Position numbers and translations under genes: made by a program
Shown: positions 34,783 through 45,320 of the stretch, piece after piece
Numbering within the stretch: position 1 is the first letter of the stretch
Layout: each line of letters begins with the position of its first letter
From: Limnoperna fortunei
Lineage: Eukaryota; Mollusca; Bivalvia; Mytilida; Modiolidae
Reading direction: 5' to 3'
DNA length: 64,000 bases
Assembly (NCBI GenBank): GCA_944474755.1
Contig: OX104120.1
Span: forward strand, 41,768,067-41,832,066
Notes under the pieces: model-generated
The model's database searches: none
Told to the model about the DNA's origin: nothing
What the model saw: the letters and a program-made list of their open reading frames with translations, nothing else

Positions 34783-37700
34783 GTAATACTATTTAACACA
34801 CCACTTGTTTGTTTATGCTTATATATCTCAAAGTTGTTAAATGCATTTAAGGTTTGATCGAAAGAGAATCCACAACAACAGCTAATTACTATCTAATCAG
34901 TCAAAGTTTATTTAATTTGATTAAAGCCGGAATAATTTAAGTTTGGCATTATTATTAAGGAAAACGGTTTATTGCAAATATTACCTAAATTACAGAATTA
35001 AAATTATAATTCGATATGCACACAGTTCTCTATTTGCCTGCTGACCACAGTTCTTGTTGTAACATGCATCGAACGTGGTTTTTTCCCCGATTCATAACAT
35101 TGCTCAACTAAAACAAATGTATATTACGTATATGCTTCAACAGGAGGAATAAATTCCAACAAATTGGGTTCAATTTCAAGACCTCAGTGTGTAACATACG
35201 CCGGAAGTAAGATAACACCATGTGTGCACGATCCTAACTCAAGTGACAAGAGGGCGTGGTTCAAAATAACGTTAAACGGGCAGGTAAGTATTAGTTTCTG
35301 CAAGAAAATACTGTTTATCAGCTAAGTAATGAACTTTTGACAGGGCGGTACTATAGTTCTTACATAATAGTTTTGGCGCAAGTAATTTATTTTGAAAAAA
35401 TTAACAAGATGAGTAATAAATTCTTTTAAAAAACAAATTTTAATATACTTTTCATCAGCTAAGCGATGACTTCTAATGTTAGGGCTCTACCGACAGAGCC
35501 GCCCAGCGCGTCCCCAGTTGGCGGATAGGGAATGCCCTCGCGTTATGGGATTGTCAGGTCATAATACAGAAAGGATGAAAGGGACCACAGATAAGCCACG
35601 CTCCTTGCACAATAAGGACCCCCTTTGTAGATGTCGATAAGGGTAGGCTCGTTGTAGCCGCTACAAAGGGCTCAATTTTCCGTCCCTACCAATACCCCAT
35701 ACTTTTCCAGTGGCATATACAGGTTTTTGACTTTTGTATATCTTTCTCGAATAGATTTATTCTTTGTTAACTTGTCTCGTTCCGAATACAGATGGGATAT
35801 TAAAACAAGCATCTAATCAATCAATCAATCAATCAAATTATTGCTGCGTTTTCCTTATTTTATTTTAAATGTATATGCGATTTAAAAGAAAACAAGCACA
35901 TACTTATTGGTAGTTATTTGTACCCAAAAAGTTAGACCCCTTTTCGCTTAAAAAGGTAATTTTAATTCTGTGCTTCTCCCTATTGAAATATTACTGGTTA
36001 GGCGTAAAGCATCTAATAAATCAAACAAAATACTTGTCGTTTATTGGATTGATTGATTAAATGTTTGCTTAATGTGTAGAGCAAGCATTATTTCAATATA
36101 TTCAGGACTAGAACAAGTTACAAACATTCAACGGTAAAACGGGATGGACAAACGGGAACTGATTGCCACTGGATATATATGGAGTATTGAAAAGGGACGA
36201 AGAATTTAGCTGTTAGTAGCTTATCGGATAATGGAATTAAAATGCAGCAGTTAAATGCGACTGTTCGACAGAAAACATTTCTTACATTTTCTAGAGTGGA
36301 TGGATAGCTGGTGATTATTTACAGCTAGCAGACAACAGTAAATGTACAACTTCCTCCGGAAGTACAGGTTCTCACTCGACCGGCGGTTCTGGTGGTAGTA
36401 GTGGGACGCAACAACAAGCTTCAACTGGTATTGGTTCAGTGCAAATGTTCTTATTTTTATGATATATTTTAGTTTACATTGTTTGTAAAACTATTGCATT
36501 TAACGGCAGCTGTTACAAAGATACTATAAAAGTAACAAACAGCTGTTACAATACTTAATATGTATGATATTACTTATTTTATGTTTATTTTATTTTAAGA
36601 CAACTATTTCTTGACTGTCGAATCATAACGATTACTGGTTTGTTTTCTTATTTTTCTGTCGTATTGGACTAGGACTAAATTTACAGACAATCTTTCAAAA
36701 TATCATTATAAAACTAAACACCACATTTGTTAATATTCTGGATACTTGCGATTTCGAACAGACTACATATACCTATAGTTAGGATAGATTTGCAATTTGC
36801 TTTTACGCTTTGTAAGTTAGCGTAAACAGATACATGTTTTATGCGGCATTGCTGTACAAAAAATTTATACGAAGAAATTTGTAAATTTATTACCTTCATG
36901 TAGGAAAATATTCTATTTTTCCCTCATTCATACGAAGAATGAATCGCAATAGACAAATAATGAATACGAGTACGGGGCAATTTTTGTTTGAGTATTCTAG
37001 GCAGACTGCGTCCAAATTATTTAGCAATTTCTTTCTGTTGGTTAGCATCTGAATGACATTGCAGGATTAAAACAATGTATTTAAATTATCGGAAAATATT
37101 ATGTACAATAACGGTCACCATACGAGGTTAATACCGAAAATTATCAGACACTACAAAGGGATATTCCCCTTTTGCCTTTAGACGCAGGACAAACACCCAC
37201 TCTTGAAATAACAATATATAGTTGTCCAGAAGAGGTGATTATCTAAAATTGTCAACCTTACAATGAGTTATTCCCCCAAGAGAAAAACCAATTGTGGAGT
37301 ATCAGATCAATAATTATAAGGTGTATTTACCACTGCAGTTCGACAGTTCGCTTTCCGGCCTGTTGCTGAAGCTGCAAATAAATTTGATGCAATTTTTAAA
37401 GACAATGTACATTTATCGTATAATAAAAAAGGCAATATTTTGACTATTCTTTTATAATATAGTTATTCATGGAGCAGATTGATAAATTAGAAAACTTTTC
37501 TTTGTCTAAATCAGGTTTAAAAAATTCTATTCATAAAAAACCCCACAAGAATGACGAAACAAGGATGTGGTTTATTTTATCATGTATGACACACATTACT
37601 TTATTCCTTACCAAAATTAAGTATATATGTTTAACCACGCAGGATCATTATCAAATTGTTTTCCGGGGTCTGAAATGGAAGCATTGAAGCAAAAGATTTT

Positions 37701-40700
37701 GAACTATGAAAAGCTGGTACCGCAGGCATATAATGCTCAACCGAATTCACAGACAAGAGATTGGACTGTGTGTAAGTTTATGTATGTTTTTTCAAAGCTA
37801 CATGGGGATCTGCAGGCGATTTCACAAAAAGTCGTAAGTACTGACGTCACAATGCATTTCCCTTTGATCATTCAATACTTACGATCAATTTGACACTTAC
37901 GACATTTTGTGAAAACCATTGCAGTACTTTACTGAAAGAGAAACCTTAAATACAAAGGTCAATATGTTATTTTAATATTATAGAGTTTTTGCACTTTATG
38001 TAAAATTTAATCTCAGCTGAAGGAAAAAAGGGTGTCGTCATCTTAGACGTAGCAAATGTTTATATCATTCCTTCCAATGTGCTTGTTAACAATGTGTACA
38101 ATTTAAATATTCACACTACAACAATAAATTTATTACTTCTTTTACACTCAATTTGGCCAGAAAATCTTAAATGTTCATCGAATTTTATTGCAAACGTGTC
38201 TTATTGTCAATTTAGTTATGGATTTTATTTTAAATTAATATAAGACAAAATGCTATATGAAAATTAAGTTATTTACAAAATCATTAAATTTCAAAAGTTA
38301 TGAGGTTTCCATGTATTAATGATTATGAGATTTGCACCGAATAGTAACTGTTGTTTTATTGCATTTGTTTTATACTGCACAGGCGTTGGCTTTAACTTGG
38401 AGCGGTCTAATGCTAGGGCAGTATTCCACGCAGCTTTACCTAATGTAGATTTTGATGCTGTATACAAAGGCCAAACATTGACCAATGAACAGTGTATGAC
38501 GTTATATACTGTAAGTATAAAGTCTTTATGAGTGCCTATTTAGATATATGCATTCCTTACTCATCCGTAGAAATGCAGTGCTTTTATTAGGTTCTGGTTA
38601 AGCAATTCCTTTTTTTTTTGTTTTCTGTTTTGTGTTCTGTTTGTCTGAATCCGGATACGTATTCCACCTTTTAGCTTTTGTTTGTTCTGTCAGTTTTCTT
38701 GATTTTTTGTGAATGATTCGGTTGAGGTTTTTTTAAAATTAAAATTGGAAAATGAGAGATACATTAATAATACACCAATACTAATTGAACGACGCAGTTC
38801 GGTGATCTATTATAGTTTTAATTACACAAAGCATCAAGTAAATGCACCCATATTCAGAGATAAAATTTCTAACAACCATTGCAAAGAATTGAAATAAAAA
38901 ATTCTCTTTCGTTACTTATTAAGTTTAACAAGGGTCAAACAATTTGCGATTCAAGATGCAAATAGTTGTAACACTTTATCTTATTTTGCAGTACGATTTA
39001 GACACAAACTATGTTTCAATACCCAAATCCAAATTTGGAGACGCATTTTGCAAACTGCCAGTGAATGTAAAAATAGCAATGGTCAGTGCTTATTATAGAG
39101 GAGATATGGGACCTAAAACAGAAGCTTTGATTGCAAGAGGCGACTGGTGTCACGTAAAAGCAGAATACCTTAACCACGGAGATTATATAAATGCTGTTGC
39201 AAAGGGTATCCCTGGCGTACGCACAAGAATGGCATGGAATGCAGATCAGTTCCAGACTATGTGTAAATAAATGTTAAAAATGTTATTTTAAATAGGGTTT
39301 CACGCCACTTTCAGAGATTTGTGTAGCTTTATGCGGCGTCGAATTTATATTTGGGGAAGTAGCCGAAGCACCCGGGGAGATTACTTCTGACCTTCGGTAG
39401 GAAAAATGGCACTTCCTTTCAATTAAGACTATAGTCGAGAACACCCTGTCCGCAGTGAGACTCATAGCCGCAACCTCGGTGTTGACAGGCAAGTGATCAA
39501 TAAACTTAGTAAACCTCGATGTCGAAGTCTTAATGTTTTCAAAGAACAATACTCAGGAAAAGGTATTAATTGATCTCATTGTGGTAAAGCTTAATATATA
39601 TTTTTTAACTTGCAAATGCTACCAAACAGCACACACATTAATTGTATAGCTCTTTAATAGATAAAAATGGGGCCCAACAACACAAGCGTCATTACTTTTA
39701 TTTGCGAGAAATTTCCGCGGGTTCATCTACTTTTTATATCCTTTGGGTATTTATTTATTCAGAATTGGAACTTTAAGCCTGTTTAAGTGATACACAGTCG
39801 TGGCCATATATAACAAATTATCACGAGTATTATTTTGACCCCAAAAGTGCTTCACAGAGTCGATTAATTGAAATTGAACATAGTACATCTTATTATGACA
39901 TGTTGTAATTAATGACTTTTTGGTATATTTTATTACCAGGCAATTCTGGCTCTAACACCGGTTCTTCATCAGGGTCAGCATCAACATCGGGATCGACTTC
40001 AACGCATAATGCAGGTTCCGGAGAATGTGACCCAGTCGCTCAAGAATACGCCTGCAAAATTTTAGATCTTTATAATGCTAAAAAGATTGATATTTGGAAT
40101 GCGCATATGGTTTCTCATGAAACAGACAACGCTTACGCTCTAAATAATATCCGGGACACATGCAATGGTAAAAAGGCCGCCAGGTCAAGGTACGTTATTT
40201 AGTAAACCATATTAATTGAAAAACTTGCAGTCTGATAAAAACATTTCTTGTCAAAAATATATCTAATTACCGTATCTGCAATCAATAATATTTTTTTAAA
40301 ATTATATCAAGATGAAACGTGAATCAAAACAAGCTATAATGCTTTTAGATTGGTATAGTTATGCAACAATAATTTTATACAATATTTTATTATCATAAAT
40401 GATCCGTGGATAATAACTGTCTCAAACTAAATGAACTGTTTTATAATAAACTGACTCCCTTTCAGATAATGGACCAACAAATATAATACTACAAATGCAT
40501 GTTGAATGTCGGATTATAGCGATAACGTGTAACGTCCAGCAAACAATATTTAAGCGATATTCAAAAGTAACGTAGCAGCCCAGGCTTACAAATCGTTTTA
40601 GCAAAAAAACTAACACAAAACTAAAAAAAAAAGAAGAAAAGAAACAATAAAAAGAAAAGAAAAAAGAACATTTCGAAATTGATAGGTCTCCGGAGTTTCC

Positions 40701-41924
40701 CCTGTCGGGTCTCATTTCGACCCTAGTCATGTAACTGTTCAGGAAGAGTACAAATTCAAAAGCGTCAATAAATCAGGGGAAATAAGCTGAACAAACGGAC
40801 CTTACATTTTAAATGCCATTAAACAGTACGAAGGGTTGTTATGCGCAGAACGTTTTGCCTTCTGTGGCTTCAATGCGCCTGCCGATTTTTGTAACACGTC
40901 CATCACATCCGTATTATAACTTGACAGCCCCGAATCCAAAGGGTTTCCCCTATTCATTATACGAGAAACGCTTGTTTAACTAAGTTGGCAATTAGAACCG
41001 TCCAAGTAATTGTGCAATGTACTCAATACTTAATGGTTTAATTGATGGGCCTCGAATGCCGAGTGTTAAGGTAGTTCATCTACTATTGATCACGTGATAT
41101 GTCAACACTGAGGTTGCGGGTTCCAGTCTCACTGCGGGTAGGTGTACTCGACTCCGAATTAAGAAGGATTGCCGGTTTTCCTACTGAAGGTCGAGGGTTT
41201 TCTCCGGGTACTCCGGCTTCCCCTATAACAACTGGACGTCATGATATAGCTGAAAAATTGCTTAAATTGGATTTAAGCATCATTTAAACGAACAAAACAT
41301 ACTGGCTTAATTCAGATCATTTTTACCTGTTGTAAAAACTGACACATAAAAAAGCTGCATGTTTTTTTTAGCTACCACTGCTCTCTTTGTCCTTCTGTGC
41401 CATTAAAAGGTGGAACTATTTGCCTAGTTCCAAACCTAATGAAATATTTGTATGATATAGGAAGCAGAGGATACATACAAGTAAGTAGTTAGTTAATTTT
41501 CTCTTGTGTACCACGTTACACTTGAGTATACTTTTACTTTTGTTGCATAGATAACGCCGGAAAAAGAATATATTTCATTTACACATTTAATGGCTCTAAA
41601 CGATACATTATTTATGTAGAAATGTTCAAAATACATTCAAAATTATTAAAACAAATAAAAGTAAAAAAAAACAACCGCAGTGACCAAATGTCCTTTCACA
41701 AAATACAAAATACAGTAGATGTATATGTTGAAATTATATTTCTACTTTTACAGATCAATGAAGTAGCAGGGGCTTGCCACGGTTGTGGGTCATACCATTA
41801 TGAGGGTAGAGCTGTGGACCTACAAACATCGTCTAGAGATCAGGATTACAGGGACTCGTGTAAACGTTACGGCGGAGCTGCTATAGACGAAGCTGGCCAC
41901 GTGCACTGCACAATCCATTCATAA
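34668..41924 (+). CDS. gene C: secreted endolysin-like SH3b - GH24 lysozyme - M15/Hedgehog-type protein (9 exons, 481 aa)
   Basis: Exons are 34668-34782, 35144-35283, 36295-36427, 37643-37771, 38383-38510, 38992-39262, 39940-40189, 41372-41480 and 41754-41924. All junctions are GT..AG with matching phases. Domains: signal peptide (1 to about 17); SH3b (about 25-102, with 'DVIVHADGG', 'AWFKITLNGQSGWIAGDYL'); Ser/Gly linker; T4-like lysozyme (about 137-305, 'NYEKLVPQAY', 'DWTVCVGFNLER', 'GVRTRMAWNADQF'); Ser/Gly linker; and an M15/Hedgehog-N-like domain (about 327-481) with 'HYEGRAVD' and 'HVHC', giving His440, Asp447 and His476 as zinc ligands. Known families: SH3b binds cell walls, GH24 cuts the glycan strand, M15 cuts peptide stems. 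Inferred role: secreted peptidoglycan degradation for antibacterial defence or digestion. Many Cys residues fit an extracellular protein. Confidence 0.9.
35144..35283 (+). CDS. gene C exon 2: SH3b core
   Basis: Encodes 'GINSNKLGSISRPQCVTYAG' and ends 'AWFKITLNGQ' in phase 0. The conserved W-F-K-I strand precedes the 'SGWIAGDYL' strand of exon 3, as in bacterial SH3 domains ('WYKV..NGKTGWV...YL'). Confidence 0.88.
35470..35850. repeat. intronic repeat in gene C intron 2
   Basis: A GC-richer block ('AGGGCTCTACCGACAGAGCC', 'CCCCAGTTGGCGGATAGGG', 'CACGCTCCTTGCAC') ends in tandem 'AATC' and is also present in the pseudogene copy at about 59500-59880. It probably predates the duplication. Confidence 0.6.
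36295..36427 (+). CDS. gene C exon 3: last SH3b strand and Ser/Gly linker
   Basis: Acceptor 'ACATTTTCTAG', then 'SGWIAGDYLQLADNSKC', then a flexible linker with repeated Ser, Gly, Thr and 'QQQ'. Phase 0 at the start and 1 at the end. This exon is deleted in the duplicate. Confidence 0.85.
37643..37771 (+). CDS. gene C exon 4: GH24 N-terminus with catalytic Glu
   Basis: Encodes 'MEALKQKILNYEKLVPQAY' and 'SQTRDWTV'. Glu152 (NYE) aligns with the catalytic Glu of T4-type lysozymes, and Thr171 (DWT) with the catalytic Thr. Asp at the second catalytic position is not obvious; Asp169 lies in a longer loop. Confidence 0.85.
38383..38510 (+). CDS. gene C exon 5: GH24 continuation
   Basis: Encodes 'VGFNLERSNARAVFHAALP' and 'LTNEQCMTLYT'. 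The 'GFNL.R..AR' and 'LT..Q...L' signatures are typical of phage-lysozyme-like domains. Phase 0 at the donor. Confidence 0.85.
38992..39262 (+). CDS. gene C exon 6: GH24 C-terminal lobe
   Basis: Encodes the helical part: 'FGDAFCKLPVNVKIAMVSAY', 'GDMGPKTEALIARGDW', 'GIPGVRTRMAWNADQFQTM'. The last codon is split as T|GTAAAT. If the donor is not used, the frame ends two codons later at TAA, giving a lysozyme-only C-terminus MCK. The same stop is kept in the duplicate. Confidence 0.88.
39294..39500 (-). repeat. SINE copy in gene C intron 6
   Basis: Minus-strand copy: 'CACGCCACTTTCAG' tail first, then 'GACCTTCGGTAGGAAAAATG', then 'AGTGAGACTC..AGCCGCAAC' B-box region. More diverged than the copy at 57720. 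It sits 30 bases after the exon 6 donor and is absent from the equivalent place in the duplicate. Confidence 0.75.
39940..40189 (+). CDS. gene C exon 7: Ser/Gly linker and M15-like N-terminal part
   Basis: Acceptor 'TTTTATTACCAG', T+GC gives Cys306. A linker of about 30 residues (SGSNTGSSSGSASTSGSTS) precedes 'CDPVAQEYACKILDLYNAKK' and 'DNAYALNNIRDTCNGKKA'. The donor leaves AG, completed by C of exon 8 to give Ser. Confidence 0.85.
41046..41290 (+). repeat. SINE copy in gene C intron 7
   Basis: tRNA-like head with 'GTTAAGGTAGTTCATCTAC' and degraded B box 'GGGTTCCAGTCTCAC', body 'TTGCCGGTTTTCCTACTGAA', and tail 'ATGATATAGCTGAAAAATTG'. Nearly full length. Confidence 0.85.
41372..41480 (+). CDS. 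gene C exon 8: M15-like middle part
   Basis: Acceptor after an eight-T run; encodes 'YHCSLCPSVPLKGGTICLV' and 'KYLYDIGSRGYIQ'. The frame comes from the 2-base carry-over of exon 7; phase 0 donor GTAAGT. Confidence 0.82.
41754..41924 (+). CDS. gene C exon 9: zinc-site exon (Hedgehog-N / M15 type)
   Basis: Encodes 'CHGCGSYHYEGRAVDLQTSS' and ends 'DEAGHVHCTIHS' followed by TAA. 'HYEGRAVD' and 'HVHC' are the same segments that hold the zinc ion in Hedgehog N-terminal domains and related peptidases. Glu471 is a candidate catalytic base, one residue closer to HVHC than in Hedgehog. Confidence 0.9.
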   Translation: MNEVAGACHGCGSYHYEGRAVDLQTSSRDQDYRDSCKRYGGAAIDEAGHVHCTIHS

Positions 41925-42017
41925 AGTCTTATTTGTTCTTAGTCACGGTGAATTTTAAAGAAGCATTAAAACGTACACTAGTACTGTTTAAAGTTATGAA
42001 CTAAATGCAAAAATTAT

Positions 42018-42023
42018 AATAAA
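42018..42023 (+). terminator. polyadenylation signal of gene C
   Basis: AATAAA about 95 bases past the stop codon. Confidence 0.55.
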
Positions 42024-44670
42024 CAAACCACCTAAAACTAAGCCAAGTTACATTATAATGAGCAATCCGGAAACAATGATGGAAGAAGACCCCAGTTAAA
42101 CTTATGTAGGAATAAACCAAACACCCATTTATGTAGACAAACTTGTATGGACAGTAATTACCTCAAATTAAAACTAGTAAATTCAAACAAGACACAGACA
42201 ACATCTACAACGTGTCTTTCTGACTTAATTTAAGCTTCCTTTTCAATAATTCTTTAATGACAGTAGCGTTTTGGTTTCCACTCCGCCTAAAATGTATCTT
42301 TTGTCCCTTCTTTTCTCCTCCCTTATACTCCCGTTCTCCACCTCTATCATCTCCGCTTCCCCTTTCTATTTTTAATCTTACCCTACCCTACCCTATAATT
42401 AACCACTCTGTTCTTTAGCAAGCTCACACATGTCTTGTACTAAATTCTGACCATTATATAGTTCAAGCAGGTTAATGCTGCATAATCATCCATACAAATG
42501 TCATGAATGGTATACAAGAAAACATTTGATGCAAAGCATCAATTCGCCGCCGAATCATGTTTGTCTGTATGATAATATCTTTACGGACGCATTTAAAACA
42601 ATTTATATCTATGTTACAAACGTTTGTTTATATTTGTTATTTTAAATGTTGTTAAACGCCACTTTCAGCAATTTTTCAGCTATATCATGACGTTCAGTTT
42701 TTATGGGGCTTTCTCCAGGTACTGTACGCCATGATATAGCTGAAAAATTGCTGAAAGTGGCGTTAAAAACCATTCAAACAAACAAAAACAATCAATGCAA
42801 AATACAGATCATCTGGACAATATAGCATCTATAAGAGAAAGATAAACTGATATAATAAAAATGTATGCAACATTTTCCTTTCAATTTTAGAACTTGTACT
42901 TATAGAGTTTCCAGATAAGCATAAATAATCGCAGTGGAATGTTATATAACATATAGGATCTCGGATTTTAGATCTAAATAAAAACATACTCTTTTTAAGG
43001 ACTATTTAATAAACACTCGCTTAGAATCGGAATTGCAATTTCTGAAAAGAAGGCATTTGAAGTTTTCCGCCATGAGGTCCTTTGTGAAGCGTAGTCCTGC
43101 AGTTCGGACTAGTTTGAAATACCGGATTCACAATTTTGCGCATGTGTAATTCTTTTGTCATATATTAATTAAATCATGAATATACTTGAATTAAATCTAA
43201 TGTTCAAATGGTTCAACTAAATAAATTATTGACATAACATTTATTTATTGCATCTTACAAAAGACGGCATACTCCGGAATCAGGAATTGTATACATAAAA
43301 TAGCTTTATATTCTGGTCGGAATTGTATACACAAAATAGCCTTTTATTTTGGTTTTCGATTTTTCAAAGGTACGCTTATGGAAAGCGATATCACCGAAAT
43401 ACACAGTACCAGGTTAAAATGGTCTCCCTCTATTATTAACTTCCGTAAATAGAATACCAAAAATATTAATTATTACATGAAAATTTGATATAACCCATGC
43501 ATTTTTAGAGTCAAACGGTATATTTTATTTTTATTTTTCACCCAACTTGAATGATTGACATTCTTTTCGAGAAATTTTGTTCATTTATGGTAGCTAAGTA
43601 CACTTCGAAATATTTTCTCACTGATCCATCCTTAGCAACGAAAGTTGCCTCCTGTGCGGCGATAATAAATAATTTTTTGACAAACAGGGAACCAGATTTT
43701 ATCATACTTATTTATCATTATTTCCCCTCTTGCATTACCGATGCCAAAAATTTCTCATTTGGGATGTTATAGATTTTAAGTAAAACTTCTAATTATGCAA
43801 GTCTGTACACTTCATTAGGATTAGCTACTTGTTTTGCAAAACGTTATTGCGATGCACATGCATATAAGTTTCTTCTCGTTGACGTATATTTGCTTGGGCA
43901 GACTTTTGCTTCCAGAAGCTGTTACTCTTTCTTATGGATTTACAGTTTTATTTAGTTTGAGGAAAAGTACAGAATCTTGAGTACGATATTTATCTTTATT
44001 CTTCGACTTGATGGTTGAGTAAACGCATTTATGAATTTGAAATGAGCTAGTCGTGTTAATTTTAGTAACGAACGTAAAAACAGACCAAGAACGAGACTAC
44101 GCGAGAGGTCTCTTCTGTTCGGCGTGCTCGAATTGTTTTTGCTTCTTTTTATTTATTTCGAAACGGAGTTGTACCGTTCATGTTTTTCACTTCATGTAGC
44201 TAAAATTGATCAGTGATTGTTACCGGGGTCTTTTTTTATTGACAGTATGCCTTCATTCTTATGTTTTTTTTCGGGCGTTATAAGTTATCATATAAGTAAA
44301 TTGTTTCATCTTCGCAGAAGAAAAGAATGTTATTACTAAGATGCTGTTCTATTAAGTTAAAATATAACTGTTAGAACTTTGCTTTTACTCTTGGGACATA
44401 TTTGAAGCATCCCACATCTAGTGCTGATTTTTCCAGTGATGTGCAATTCTATGGTTTATGTAAAACATACTTCAGTGGGCTTATCATATTTGGTGCTAAT
44501 TAGTTCTATTATGGATTATTTATCACTCTCGGCATGCTTTACTGTCATGCGGTTGATTATTTTAATTCAATTTATACATACGCACAAGTAATACTAATAT
44601 TGTAATATGTACTTTATGGGTGCTAAGGTTCCTTTTCATGTTGTACGCTAATGAGAGTTTTGTTTGTTTG
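42024..44670. other. intergenic, no gene recognised
   Basis: AT-rich sequence after gene C. Only a SINE-tail palindrome (42650-42775) and a short repeat of 'GGAATTGTATACA.AAAATAGC' at about 43284 and 43319 stand out. The 73-codon open frame near 43551 shows no family motif. Confidence 0.45.
42650..42775. repeat. palindrome of two SINE tails
   Basis: 'AACGCCACTTTCAGCAATTT' at the left faces 'AATTGCTGAAAGTGGCGTT' at the right, with 'CAGCTATATCATG' / 'CATGATATAGCTG' between. Two 3' ends of the SINE family are joined head to head. Confidence 0.85.
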
Positions 44671-44676
44671 AATTAG

Positions 44677-44880
44677 GTTTAACGCCACTTTCAGCAATTT
44701 TTCAACTATTTCATGGTGACCAGTTTTTATTGGGGGAGGAAACGGGAGTACCCGTAGAAAACCCCGACCTTCGGTAGGAAAAATGGCAATCATTGTTAAT
44801 TAAAATTTGAGTCTAGTACACCCAGCTCACAGTGAGACTCTAACCCGCAACCTCAGTGTTAACAGACCACGTGAACATTA
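44677..44880 (-). repeat. SINE copy
   Basis: Minus-strand copy running from 'TTTAACGCCACTTTCAGC' through 'TTTTATTGGGGGAGGAAAC' and 'CCGACCTTCGGTAGGAAAAA' to the B-box region 'GTGAGACTCTAACCCGCAAC'. Confidence 0.85.
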
Positions 44881-44999
44881 TTAGACGAGACTCGTTAATT
44901 TTTTTACAGATGACACATATGATTAATTTAACCAATTAAGTTATATTTATAGCTCAGTCTTTTGAGAAAGCGTGAGAAAGTGTATTTGTCTAACGAGGA

Positions 45000-45320
45000 A
45001 AGCAGTGCTATAAATTACTCGTAACATGAATAAGCCCCTGGATCCCGCCCATTAATAATTGGTGATAAACGATGAGGGCGGTGTGTATTATGGTGCAACT
45101 AATATTCGACCATTCAAATGAAAAGCTGATATTCGAAGCTCTTGCTATCGTTTTGCAGTGAAAATCAACATAAAATTTGACATAATTAAGGAGTTTTTCT
45201 GTGTATTATTGGTTCTAATTGTAGTTGGTTATTCCATGGCTGTTTTTCCCTTGCGTTTAACAGACACATGTGACCATTCAGCAATATTATCCAAGTGTTT
45301 TAATTTAGAATATATATATA
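45000..45320. repeat. third, degraded copy of the block upstream of gene C
   Basis: 'CCATGGCTGTTTTTCCCTTG', 'CATGTGACCATTCAGCAATA' and 'AAGTGTTTTAATTTA' match, with changes, the stretch at about 32145-32230. The match ends where the 547-bp tandem array begins. Confidence 0.55.

Noticed and set aside
40422..40730. 102-codon minus-strand open frame in gene C intron 7
   Set aside because: Driven by an A/G-rich tract read as Phe/Ser; no family features.
43551..43772. 73-codon open frame after gene C
   Set aside because: No signal peptide, motif, splice context or repeat in a paralogous place.
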